Shown here piece after piece: positions 1-7,911 of a stretch of DNA of 64,000 nucleotides; within the stretch, counting starts at the first letter, position 1, and every line of letters begins with the position of its first letter. The notes beneath the pieces were generated by a model that had not been told where the DNA came from, did no database searches, and saw only the letters and a list, made by a program, of their open reading frames with translations. Origin of the DNA: Streptomyces sp. NBC_00390 (GTDB taxonomy: Bacteria; Actinomycetota; Actinomycetes; Streptomycetales; Streptomycetaceae); the NCBI RefSeq assembly GCF_036057275.1, contig NZ_CP107945.1:806001-870000 (forward strand), given 5' to 3'. A program made the translations under genes and the position numbers.

Positions 1-120
1 GGTGACCTGGCCGCGCGCGCCGCTGTGGTCGCCGGTGCGCAGGGCGATCTTCTCGATGCCGAGCGCGCAGGCGATCAGCAGCGGCGCGGCGGAGCCGGAG
101 GGCTCCACGGGGTCCGGCAT
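1..120 (-). CDS. hpnG: HpnG-like hopanoid phosphorylase, N-terminal 40 residues only
   Basis: The first 40 codons of a minus-strand gene run off the left edge. The start ATG (118-120) overlaps the shc stop in a TGATG arrangement, so it is probably translationally coupled. The visible peptide contains ACALGIEKIALRTG, which fits the N-terminus of the nucleoside-phosphorylase family member HpnG. That enzyme releases adenine from adenosylhopane to form ribosylhopane during bacteriohopanetetrol synthesis. The position directly after shc is where hpnG usually lies in Streptomyces. The catalytic region is outside the window, so the call rests on a short match plus gene order. Confidence 0.72.
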   Translation of the reverse strand, partial: MPDPVEPSGSAAPLLIACALGIEKIALRTGDHSGARGQVT

Positions 121-2171
121 CAGCCCCCCTTGCGGGTGGCCGAACGGTCGGCGGACGGCTCGCCGTGCGCGTACCGGCCGAGCGCCGTCAGCGGGAAGAC
201 CTGCCGGTACAGGTGGTAGTTGATGGAGAAGTCCCAGGGGAATCCGGTACCGGTGAAATACGGCTCGTCCCAGGAGCCGTCCTCGCGCTGGGTCCCGGCG
301 AGCCAGACGATCCCGCGCTCGACCGCTTTGCTGTCCCGCTCCCCCGCCGCCAGCAGCGCGAGCAGGGCCCAGGCCGTCTGGGAAGCGGTGGACGTGCCAT
401 GTCCGATCCAGCTCTCCATCGGGGTCCCCCCAGGACGATGTCCCTGGGGAAGGTACGAGCGCAGGTCCTCGCCCCAGCCGCCGTCGTCGTTCTGCACGGA
501 TTCGAGCCAGCGGACGGCGCGGCGGATCGCGGGGTGCGAGGGCGGCAACCCGGCGGCGGTGAGAGCGGGCACCACCGACCCTGTGCCGTAAATGAAGTTG
601 ACGCCCCAGCGGCCGAACCAGGCGCCGTTGGCCTCCTGTTCGGTGAGCAGCCACCGAATACCACGGCGAGTACGTGGATGATGGGCCTTGCCCTCCCACG
701 CCAGCATCTCCACGACATGCGCGGTGACGTCCGCGGACGGCGGGTCGATCACCTCGCCGAAGTCGCAGAACGGCAGCCGGTTGGGGAAGGCGCTGGTGTT
801 GTCGGCGTCGAACGCGCCCCAGGCACCGTTGGCGGACTGCATGCCGAGATTCCAGCGCACCCCGCGTTCCACCGCGGCATCGACCTGCGCGGGGTGCGGG
901 TGCTTCACCCGGCGCAGGGCAAGGACCACCTCGGCCGTGTCGTCGATGTCCGGGTAGTTGTCGTTGTGGAACTCGAACGCCCAGCCGCCCGGCGACAGGC
1001 CTGGCCTGCGTACCGACCAGTCGCCGGGCCGCACGACCTGCTCGCCGAGCATCCAGTCCGCGGCCTTGACCAGGGCCGGATGGTCGCCCGGCAGGCCGGC
1101 GTCGGCGAGCGCGATGGTGGCGAGGCAGGTGTCCCAGACCGGGGACTGGCAGGCCTCGATCATGCGGACGGGACGGCCGTCCCGCTCGCTCCAGACCGCG
1201 AAACGGTCCAGCGACTCGAGGCCGGCGCGCATCACGGGATGCTTCAGGTCGTAGCCGAGCAGATGGAGCGCAATGACCGAGTACACGGCCGGCGGCTGAA
1301 TGCCGCCCCAGCAGCCGTCGTTCTCCTGCCGCTCGACGATCCAGCGGGCTGCGGTGTTCATGGCCGCTCGGCGCAGCCGGCGCGGTGCAACCTTGTGGTA
1401 GAGGCGCAGCGCCTTGTCGGCCCGCTGGAAGAAGCCGTCCCAACTCGCGGCAGGTGCGAGGCGCTTGGGGGGATTCGGCGTCTTCGGATCGGTGTGCAGT
1501 TCGTCGAGCGGGAACGGGGCGGGGCGCACCGGCCGCTTGGCCGAGACGACCGTCAGTGGAACGATGGTCTGCCGTGCCCAGCAGCCGAAGTCGTAGATGT
1601 TCAGGGGCGCCCAGGTGGGCAGGAAGATCAGCTCGGGCGGCAGTTCGGGGAGGTCCTCCCACTTCCACCAGCCGAAGAGCGCGAGCCAGATCCGGGTGAA
1701 GACCCGGCCGGCGGCGATCCCCCCGTGCTTGCGGACCCAGGCGGAGGCCCGTGCCATGTGCGGGTCGTCGGGCCGGTCGCCGGCGAGCCGCAGGGCGACG
1801 TAGGCCTCGATGGTGGCGGACAGTTCGCCGGGGCCGCCGAAAAAGGTGGCCCAGGTGCCGTCCTCACGCTGCTGTCCCCGGATGAACCGCGCGGCTGCGT
1901 CGGTGGTGCGGGCGTCCTGGATCCCGAGGAACTGACGCAGCAGCAGATCCTCGGCGTCCATGCTCACATTGGTCTCGAGGTCGCCCTTCCACCAGCCTTC
2001 GGCGTCCTGCCGGGCGAGCAGATAGGCGCTCGAGCGTTCTGCGGCGCGCCGCGCGGCCTCATGGATGTCGTCCGGCGCCTGGACGAGTGCGGACCGTGTG
2101 TCGGTCGATTCAGTGGCCGCGGGGGCACGGGTCCCCGAGGACCCGCTGCTTCCGTCGGTCGTCGCTGTCAT
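120..2171 (-). CDS. shc: Squalene-hopene cyclase
   Basis: This 683-residue protein is a class II triterpene cyclase that turns squalene into hopene/hopanol at the inner membrane. The catalytic acid motif DIDD is at about residues 408-411 (PDIDDTAEVV). Several QW motifs are visible: QREDGTW near 101, QENDGCWGG near 282, then QSANGAW, QEANGAW and QNDDGGWGED towards the C-terminus. The ACQSPVWDT block near 340 is also typical. Length fits the family (about 630-680), with an extra Ser/Thr/Ala-rich N-terminus of about 25 residues. It lies downstream of the squalene-making genes and overlaps the next gene (hpnG) by two bases. The function call is very secure. Confidence 0.97.
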   Translation of the reverse strand: MTATTDGSSGSSGTRAPAATESTDTRSALVQAPDDIHEAARRAAERSSAYLLARQDAEGWWKGDLETNVSMDAEDLLLRQFLGIQDARTTDAAARFIRGQQREDGTWATFFGGPGELSATIEAYVALRLAGDRPDDPHMARASAWVRKHGGIAAGRVFTRIWLALFGWWKWEDLPELPPELIFLPTWAPLNIYDFGCWARQTIVPLTVVSAKRPVRPAPFPLDELHTDPKTPNPPKRLAPAASWDGFFQRADKALRLYHKVAPRRLRRAAMNTAARWIVERQENDGCWGGIQPPAVYSVIALHLLGYDLKHPVMRAGLESLDRFAVWSERDGRPVRMIEACQSPVWDTCLATIALADAGLPGDHPALVKAADWMLGEQVVRPGDWSVRRPGLSPGGWAFEFHNDNYPDIDDTAEVVLALRRVKHPHPAQVDAAVERGVRWNLGMQSANGAWGAFDADNTSAFPNRLPFCDFGEVIDPPSADVTAHVVEMLAWEGKAHHPRTRRGIRWLLTEQEANGAWFGRWGVNFIYGTGSVVPALTAAGLPPSHPAIRRAVRWLESVQNDDGGWGEDLRSYLPQGHRPGGTPMESWIGHGTSTASQTAWALLALLAAGERDSKAVERGIVWLAGTQREDGSWDEPYFTGTGFPWDFSINYHLYRQVFPLTALGRYAHGEPSADRSATRKGG

Positions 2172-2218
2172 GGCTTCCCCTTCGTTGCAGTGGATCTCTG
2201 CTGTGCTGGGGTGGCCGT

Positions 2219-2247
2219 CGGCCGGTGACGATGTCGGTCACCGGCCG
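2219..2247 (-). terminator. Hairpin inside the hopanoid operon
   Basis: A perfect 11-bp inverted repeat (CGGCCGGTGAC / GTCACCGGCCG) with a 7-nt loop sits in the 110-bp gap between the polyprenyl synthase stop and the shc start. There is no T-run. It could attenuate transcription into shc or stabilise the processed upstream message. Confidence 0.5.
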
Positions 2248-2281
2248 GCGACTGCGATTCATATCGAGCGGGTGATGGTGA

Positions 2282-3409
2282 TCATCTCTTTCGTACGACG
2301 ACGAAGTCCGCGAGTGCGACGAACTGCGCGCGGATACGTTCCGGCATGTCGACTCGGCTGAGGGCCTCGATCGCGACGGCATGCTGCCGGCGGGCCTCCT
2401 GGGAGGTCCACTCGCGGCCGCCCGCCTCCTCGATCAGGGCCGCCCTGGTGGCGAACTCCGTCTCGGAGAAGGTGTCGAAGTCATGGCTCTTGGCGTCCGC
2501 GGCGAGCAGTTCGCCGAGACGTCGTGATGCCGGGCCTCCGGCGGCGAGGGCGGCGACGACCGGCAGGGACTTCTTGCGCTGGCGCAGGTCGCTCCAGGTC
2601 TGCTTGCCGGTGGCGACCGGGTCGCCCCAGATGCCCAGCAGATCGTCGACGGCCTGGAAGGCGAGACCGAGGTGGTAGCCGTAGGCCTCGAGGGTGTCTG
2701 CGGTGCGGTCGTCGGCGCCGCCGAGCACCGCGCCGATGGAGACGGCGCAGGCCAGCAGCGCGCCGGTCTTGTTGCCCTCCATCTCCAGGCACTCCTCGAC
2801 GGTGACCCGCTCGCGGTGCTCGTAGGAGATGTCCTGGGCCTGACCGTCGATCAGCTTGCGGCTGGCGGTGGTCAGCCGGCGGGTCGCGCGGCCGGCCTCG
2901 ACGGTGCCGAGCTCCAGCAGCACCTCGTTGGCCAGCGCGAAGAGCGCGTCGCCGACCAGGATGGCCTGGGCGGGTCCGTGCACCTTCCACACCGTGTCGC
3001 GGTGGCGGCGCTGTTCGTCACCGTCCATCAGGTCGTCGTGCAGCAACGAGAAGTTGTGCACCAGCTCGACCGCGACCGCGCCGGGGATGCCGACCTCGGG
3101 TGCCGCACCGGCAGCCTCGGCGGACAGCAGCGCGAGCGCGGGGCGTACGGCCTTGCCGCCGTCGCCCTCGGCGGGCCGCCCATATGCGTCGATCCAGCCG
3201 AAATGGTAGGCGGCGACGGTGTCCATGGGCGGGGCCAAGCGGTCCACCGCGGCACGCAGCACCGGTGTGGACAGGGTCCTGCCGCGCTCCAGCAACGCGT
3301 GGATGTCCGTGTTCGGCACGTCACCTGGGCTGTGTGCGGTGTCTTCAGCGGTTTCCGCCGAGGGCACTGTCGGCACGATCTCTCCTCTGGTTCCAGTACT
3401 GGTGCTCAC
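2282..3409 (-). CDS. Polyprenyl diphosphate synthase of the hopanoid cluster
   Basis: A 375-residue trans-isoprenyl diphosphate synthase (FPP/GGPP synthase fold). The first Asp-rich motif DDLMD is at residues 125-129, followed by RRHRD. The second region FQAVDDLLGIWGD is at about 251-263. It condenses IPP with allylic diphosphates, presumably supplying farnesyl diphosphate for squalene in this operon. An N-terminal extension of about 35 residues is variable and Thr/Ser/Glu-rich. The start ATG overlaps the hpnE stop by four bases (ATGA), indicating translational coupling. Chain length cannot be read with certainty from sequence alone. Equivalent genes have been called hopD in Streptomyces. Confidence 0.9.
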   Translation of the reverse strand: MSTSTGTRGEIVPTVPSAETAEDTAHSPGDVPNTDIHALLERGRTLSTPVLRAAVDRLAPPMDTVAAYHFGWIDAYGRPAEGDGGKAVRPALALLSAEAAGAAPEVGIPGAVAVELVHNFSLLHDDLMDGDEQRRHRDTVWKVHGPAQAILVGDALFALANEVLLELGTVEAGRATRRLTTASRKLIDGQAQDISYEHRERVTVEECLEMEGNKTGALLACAVSIGAVLGGADDRTADTLEAYGYHLGLAFQAVDDLLGIWGDPVATGKQTWSDLRQRKKSLPVVAALAAGGPASRRLGELLAADAKSHDFDTFSETEFATRAALIEEAGGREWTSQEARRQHAVAIEALSRVDMPERIRAQFVALADFVVVRKR

Positions 3410-4791
3410 ACCGCCTCCTTGAGCGGATGTTCATGGGGGCGGCCGAGCGCCGAGAGTGCGGCGCCCGCTGCGGTGAATCCGCTGCGCACGGCACTCTCCA
3501 TGGTCGCGGGCCAGCCGGTGGCGGTCCACGCTCCGGCCAGGTACAGACCGGGCAGGCGGGTGCGGGCGCCGGGCCGCAGCCGGCCGACGCCCGGGGAGGG
3601 CGCGAAGGTCGCCGCCCGCTCCCGGGTGACGAAGAAGTCGCGTACCTCGGCGCCGCGCGCGGCGGGCAGCAGTCGCTCCAGCTCGGTCAGATAGCGCCCG
3701 CGGAGCTCGGCGACGGGTGCGTCGATCTCGTCCTGGGCGGCGGACTGGGAGAGGGCCAGGTACTGGCCCTCTCCCAGTCCGGAGGCGTCGGTGCGGTCGA
3801 AGACCCACTGCACGGGGGTGCCGAGCGCGGCGAAGAACGGCCGGCGCAGCACCTTGCGGTCGTAGAGCACATGGATGTTGAGGATGGGCGCGGCGCCGAT
3901 GTCGAGGAGTCGGTCGGGGTCCTCCAGCGCGCCGTCGGGCAGCAGGGCATGGGCCTCGCGCTGGGGCACGGCGAGTACGACGGTGTCCGCGTCCAGCCGC
4001 TCGCCGTCGACGTCCACGTGCCAGCGTCCGCCCTCGCCACGGGTGATCTCACGGACGCGGGTGGACAGTTCGGTGCGTACACCGGCGCTGTCGAGCGCCT
4101 TGCGGGCCAGCGTGTCGTGCAGCTCGCCGAGGGGGACACGCGCCCAGCCGATGTCGGCGGCGCCCGGCTCGGAGAGCAGACCGGTCTTGAAGACCATCGC
4201 GGCGAGCCCCATCGAGGCGTTGGCCGCGGTGGCGTTGAGGGTGGCCACGCCGACGAGGTCCCACAGGGCTTCGATGGCGCGCCGTGACTGGCCGTGGCGG
4301 CCGAGCCAGGTGGCGAAGTCGATGCCGTCGAGTGCCGGGTCGGCCGGGTCGAGCCTGCCCAGGGCCAGGGCGGCGCGGCCCACACCCGCCCGCTCGGCGA
4401 GCGAGAGGTGCGGATAGCCGGCGAGGCTCGCGGCCAGGTGCAGGGGTACGGGCAGCGCACTGCGGCGCAGCCGTCCGAGCCGGGGGCCGTGGGGGGCGGC
4501 CACGTCCAGGACGGGTACGTCGAGACGGCGCTGCAGGGGCGCGAGTGCGGCGCCGTCGACCCGGTCGAGGAACCAGCGGTAGGCGGTGCAGCATCGCAGG
4601 TACACGTGCTGGCCGTTGTCCACGGTGAGGCTGCCGCGGCGGAAGGAGAACGCGAGGCCGCCGAGGCGGGGCCGGCCCTCGGTGAGGGTGACATGGACGC
4701 CCTCGTCGGCGAGCCGGAGGGCCGCTGTGACACCGGCGAGTCCGCCGCCGACGACCACCGCGTGCCGCGGCGTCATGGAGTGGTCCGGCAT
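3406..4791 (-). CDS. hpnE: Hydroxysqualene dehydroxylase (squalene-associated FAD-dependent desaturase) HpnE
   Basis: FAD-dependent amine-oxidase/phytoene-desaturase-family protein of 461 residues. The dinucleotide-binding motif VVVGGGLAGVTAALRLADEG begins near residue 10, and the C-terminal FAD-contact segment GLYLAGAWTATGWPATMES is present. HpnE reduces hydroxysqualene to squalene in the three-enzyme HpnCDE route. The open frame continues 89 codons upstream, but ATG 4791 is preferred. It has a GGGAG ribosome site, starts just before the Rossmann motif, and avoids overlapping hpnD. The start lies 85 bp after the hpnD stop, the widest gap in the C-D-E block, and the stop overlaps the next gene by four bases. 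Confidence 0.93.
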   Translation of the reverse strand: MPDHSMTPRHAVVVGGGLAGVTAALRLADEGVHVTLTEGRPRLGGLAFSFRRGSLTVDNGQHVYLRCCTAYRWFLDRVDGAALAPLQRRLDVPVLDVAAPHGPRLGRLRRSALPVPLHLAASLAGYPHLSLAERAGVGRAALALGRLDPADPALDGIDFATWLGRHGQSRRAIEALWDLVGVATLNATAANASMGLAAMVFKTGLLSEPGAADIGWARVPLGELHDTLARKALDSAGVRTELSTRVREITRGEGGRWHVDVDGERLDADTVVLAVPQREAHALLPDGALEDPDRLLDIGAAPILNIHVLYDRKVLRRPFFAALGTPVQWVFDRTDASGLGEGQYLALSQSAAQDEIDAPVAELRGRYLTELERLLPAARGAEVRDFFVTRERAATFAPSPGVGRLRPGARTRLPGLYLAGAWTATGWPATMESAVRSGFTAAGAALSALGRPHEHPLKEAV

Positions 4792-4876
4792 GCGATCTCC
4801 CTTCGAGCCACCGCAGTCGCGGACGTGGACGGGTGGGTCAGGGCTGCCCACCGGCCGTGGATGCAGGCGCAGTTCG

Positions 4877-5827
4877 TCACACCCGCCCCCTGAAGGACTG
4901 CCGGCTGACATGCCGGGCGTCGAGGCCGGACAGGCCGCGCACGGCGACATACGCCTTCTCGCGTCCGGGCAGGGAGACCCGGCCGCGCAGGACCGCATCA
5001 GGGTCGCGCTCGATGCGGTCGAGCAGCCTTCGGTAGATGCCCGCCATGGCGGCGACACAGGCGCCGCTGCGCCGGTCGAGCATGGGCAGCAGCCGGTAGC
5101 CCTCGGTGAACAGGGCGCGGGCGCGCCGCACTTCGAAATGGACCAGGCCCGCGAAGTCGGAGCCCGGTGGCGGGGTGGCGCCGTGGAAGCCCGCGCCGCA
5201 ACCGAACTTGGCGAGGTCGTCGGCGGGCAGATACATCCGCCCGCCCTCGGCGTCCTCGCGAACGTCCCTGAGGATGTTGGTGAGTTGGAGTGCGAGACCG
5301 AGCGTGTCGGCGTACTCGGAGGCGCGCTCGGCGCCGCGCGCGGCGGGCAGGGTGCCGAACACGCCGAGGGAGAGCCGTCCGATCGCTCCCGCGACGCACC
5401 GGCAGTAGACCTTGAGGTCGTCCCAGGTCTCGTACGTCTTGCCGCGTACGTCCATCAGCACGCCGTCGATGAGTTCGTCGAGCCCGCCCAGCGGCACCGG
5501 GAAGCGCTGCGCGGCGTCCGCGAGCGCGACGGCGACCGGGTCGGTGTCGTCCTGGTCGACGGCGTTGCGTCTGATGCGTCCGAGCAGCTCCCGGGTCTCC
5601 TCGAGCCTGCCCCGCTTGGCATCCGATGCGAGCTTGCCGTCACCGATGTCGTCGATGCGCCGGGAGAAGGCGTAGAGCGCCGACATGGCCTGGCGCTTGC
5701 CGGCGGGCAGCAGACGGATGCCGTAGGCGAAGTTACGTGCCTGGTGGCCGGTGACGGCCTCGCAGTAGCTGTAGGCGGCCTGAACAGGCGCGGACAGCTG
5801 GATGGGTCCCTCCATCGTCCGGCTCAC
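4877..5827 (-). CDS. hpnD: Presqualene diphosphate synthase HpnD
   Basis: Squalene/phytoene-synthase-family protein of 316 residues. The two Asp-rich substrate/Mg2+ motifs are present: RRIDDIGDG at about residues 57-64 and LRDVREDAEGG at about 187-197. HpnD joins two farnesyl diphosphates to presqualene diphosphate, the first step of HpnCDE squalene synthesis. The start overlaps the hpnC stop by four bases (ATGA), so expression is coupled. A cyclised phytoene synthase role is unlikely given the flanking hpnC, hpnE and shc. Confidence 0.94.
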   Translation of the reverse strand: MSRTMEGPIQLSAPVQAAYSYCEAVTGHQARNFAYGIRLLPAGKRQAMSALYAFSRRIDDIGDGKLASDAKRGRLEETRELLGRIRRNAVDQDDTDPVAVALADAAQRFPVPLGGLDELIDGVLMDVRGKTYETWDDLKVYCRCVAGAIGRLSLGVFGTLPAARGAERASEYADTLGLALQLTNILRDVREDAEGGRMYLPADDLAKFGCGAGFHGATPPPGSDFAGLVHFEVRRARALFTEGYRLLPMLDRRSGACVAAMAGIYRRLLDRIERDPDAVLRGRVSLPGREKAYVAVRGLSGLDARHVSRQSFRGRV

Positions 5828-6735
5828 CTCTCTCCACGCGCTCGTCGCAGGACAGCACCCGCTTCACGCAGCACATCCGATGTGGCGGCCTTGGGCGGTC
5901 CGGGCAGCACATCATGTCCGGCCGCGGCGATCGCAGTGAGAGCGGCGCGCCCACCGCCCACAAATCCGGCCAGCAGAAGCCGGAGTCGGCCGTGGACGCT
6001 GCCCACCAGAAAGGTGCCCTCATCCAGCAGCTCACCGGCGCGCTCGGCCTCGTGGGCGATCAGTGCGCGCACTGATGCGCTGCCCGTGGCCGCGGTGAGA
6101 TCCGCCTCGGTGACCTGGAAGCGCTTCATGTCCTCGGCGGGCAGATAGATCCGGTCGCGTCCGAGGTCCTCGACCACGTCCTGGAGATGCTCGACGATCT
6201 GCAGACCGGTGCACACGGAGTCGGAGCGGCGCAGCCGTTCGGGGCTGGCGGTGCCGGTGATCTGCAGCACCAGCCGGCCGACGGGGTTGGCCGACAGCCT
6301 GCAGTAGGCGAGCAGGTCGTCCCAGGTTTCGTAGCGCCGGACCAGCTGGTCCTGCCGGTTGGCGGCGATCAGGCCGAGGAACGGCTCCGGGGTGAGCGAG
6401 CAGCGGCGGACGGTCGGCTGCAGCGCCAGCAGGAGCGGGTGGCGCGGCGTGCCGTCGAAGACGCGGCACAGATCGGCCTCGAAGGCGTCGAGCAGGACGG
6501 CCGGGTCCTCGGCGTGCTCGGGTTCGACGCCGAGATGCCGGGCATCGGCGCCACCGGGAGAGAGGTCGCCGTCGCCGATGTCGTCGACGAGCCGCGCGTA
6601 GCCGTAGACGGCCTTCAGATCCTGGCGCCAAGCGCGGGGCAGAAAGAAGGGGGCGACGGGGAAGTTCTCGTCCGCGGCCTTGTCGAGGGTGGCACGGGCA
6701 GGCGCCTGGGGACGCGACTGGCGGACGCCTGTCAC
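5824..6735 (-). CDS. hpnC: Hydroxysqualene synthase HpnC
   Basis: 303-residue squalene/phytoene-synthase-family protein that converts presqualene diphosphate to hydroxysqualene. The Asp-rich motifs RLVDDIGDGD (about 48-57) and LQDVVEDLGRDRIYLP (about 187-202) are visible, and ENFPVAPFFLPRAWR near residue 25 is characteristic of HpnC rather than HpnD. The start is a GTG (6733-6735). It overlaps the TGA of a 20-codon leader ORF (GTGA), and no strong ribosome site of its own is visible, so translation may depend on the leader. It is the first enzyme gene of the minus-strand hopanoid operon. Confidence 0.92.
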   Translation of the reverse strand: MTGVRQSRPQAPARATLDKAADENFPVAPFFLPRAWRQDLKAVYGYARLVDDIGDGDLSPGGADARHLGVEPEHAEDPAVLLDAFEADLCRVFDGTPRHPLLLALQPTVRRCSLTPEPFLGLIAANRQDQLVRRYETWDDLLAYCRLSANPVGRLVLQITGTASPERLRRSDSVCTGLQIVEHLQDVVEDLGRDRIYLPAEDMKRFQVTEADLTAATGSASVRALIAHEAERAGELLDEGTFLVGSVHGRLRLLLAGFVGGGRAALTAIAAAGHDVLPGPPKAATSDVLREAGAVLRRARGER

Positions 6736-6794
6736 TGCCCGCTGCCCGCTGCGGGGACGGCAACGTTTTCGCGGAGCTGGAGAGTTTCCGTCAT
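6732..6794 (-). CDS. Candidate 20-residue leader peptide coupled to hpnC
   Basis: A short ORF (MTETLQLRENVAVPAAGSGQ) starts at ATG 6794, about 11 nt after a GGGAG ribosome site, and ends with a TGA that overlaps the hpnC GTG start (GTGA). Third-position GC is about 70 percent, lower than the neighbouring genes. It may be a translational-coupling leader. Alternatively it is the true N-terminus of hpnC separated by a one-base indel. Confidence 0.45.
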   Translation of the reverse strand: MTETLQLRENVAVPAAGSGQ

Positions 6795-7048
6795 GGCCGT
6801 CACATCTCCCGTTCTACACTGCCGACCCAATACATCCTATTTCGGACACGCCGCCGGTCGTCCCGACTCGGGGGTGATCGCCTGACGGACGGGATGCCTA
6901 GGGGGTTTCGCCCCGTTCTCCGCAATTCAGCACCGCTCCAGCTTACGTTGTACAACACCGAACGACACGTCAGGGTGCGACGCGTTCCTGCCCCATGGAA
7001 CGCAGTTCTCCCAACCGCCCCCGGCTCCACAGGGGTTGAGGCCGAAGG
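6795..7048 (-). promoter_or_regulatory. Upstream region of the hopanoid operon
   Basis: This non-coding stretch lies between the exporter ATPase gene and the hopanoid operon and must hold the operon promoter, reading leftwards. It contains a perfect 10-bp palindrome GTTGTACAAC (6947-6956) about 150 bp upstream of the leader ORF, a possible operator. I cannot assign clear -10/-35 elements. Confidence 0.4.
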
Positions 7049-7077
7049 CCCCTGGCGCCGCTGAGCGGCGGCAGGGG
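7049..7077 (-). terminator. Terminator after the glycan-exporter operon
   Basis: Stem of about 13 bp with one mismatch (CCCCTGGCGCCGC / GCGGCGGCAGGGG) and a TGA triloop, 27 bp downstream of the ATPase stop codon. No T-run, as is usual in Streptomyces. Confidence 0.7.
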
Positions 7078-7104
7078 TCCACCGGCACCGAGCGCGGGAC
7101 CGGG

Positions 7105-7911
7105 CTACTTGCCGGTCTCCTTCTCGTACGCCTTGATGACCTCGTCGGTCGGACCGTCCATCAACAGCTCGCCCTTCTCCAGCCACAGAACGCGGTCGCA
7201 GGTGTCCCTGATCGACTTGTTGCTGTGACTGACCAGGAAGACCGTGCCTGCCTCCTTGCGCAGCTCACGGATGCGCTGCTCCGAACGGATCTGGAAGCGG
7301 CGGTCGCCCGTGGCCAGCGCCTCGTCGATCATCAGCACATCGTGGTTCTTCGCGGCCGCGATGGAGAACCGGAGCCTGGCCGCCATGCCGGAGGAGTACG
7401 TGCGCATGGGGAGGGTGATGAAATCGCCCTTCTCGTTGATCCCCGAGAAGTCGACGATTCCCTGGTAGCGCTCGCGGATCTCCTCGCGCGACATACCCAT
7501 GGCCAGGCCGCCGAGTATGACGTTGCGCTCTCCGGTCAGATCGTTCATCAGAGCGGCATTGACGCCGAGCAGTGAGGGCTGGCCATCGGTGTAGACCTTG
7601 CCGCTCTCGGTCGGCAGCAGGCCGGCGATGGCCCGCAGCAGGGTGGACTTGCCGGAACCGTTGGTACCGATCAGACCGATCGCCTCACCGCGATAAGCGG
7701 TGAAGGAGACGCCGCGCACGGCGTGCACCTTGCGCACGCCCCGGGACTCGCCCTTGTTCCGGCGGACCATCCGGCTGAGCGCGGCCGTGGCACTGCCCTT
7801 GCCGCCGCGGCCCGCGTTGACGCGGTAGACGATGTGGACGTTGTCCGCGATGACCGTGGGGACGCGTGCGGCGGCGTTCACGTCCGGCCGGTCGTTCTTG
7901 TTCTCAGCCAC
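7105..7911 (-). CDS. ABC exporter ATPase, Wzt/TagH type
   Basis: A 268-residue ATP-binding subunit of a polysaccharide/teichoic-acid-type exporter. Walker A (GTNGSGKST) is at about residues 81-89, the signature loop is YSSGMAARLRF and Walker B is DVLMIDEAL. The YSSGM form is typical of Wzt/TagH/KpsT ATPases rather than importers. The GTG start at 7911 is chosen because it overlaps the permease stop (GTGGCTGA) and begins AENKND; a longer frame to 7956 would run into the permease. It lacks the large C-terminal glycan-binding domain of O-antigen Wzt proteins. With the adjacent permease it should move a lipid-linked or phosphate-containing glycan across the membrane. Confidence 0.9.
   Translation of the reverse strand: MAENKNDRPDVNAAARVPTVIADNVHIVYRVNAGRGGKGSATAALSRMVRRNKGESRGVRKVHAVRGVSFTAYRGEAIGLIGTNGSGKSTLLRAIAGLLPTESGKVYTDGQPSLLGVNAALMNDLTGERNVILGGLAMGMSREEIRERYQGIVDFSGINEKGDFITLPMRTYSSGMAARLRFSIAAAKNHDVLMIDEALATGDRRFQIRSEQRIRELRKEAGTVFLVSHSNKSIRDTCDRVLWLEKGELLMDGPTDEVIKAYEKETGK

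Noticed and set aside
165..2228. Long open frame antisense to shc
   Set aside because: High-GC shadow: it mirrors the third-position bias of shc and has no recognisable domain or ribosome site.
4792..5058. 89-residue N-terminal extension of HpnE
   Set aside because: It would overlap hpnD; the ATG at 4791 has a good ribosome site and sits just before the FAD motif.
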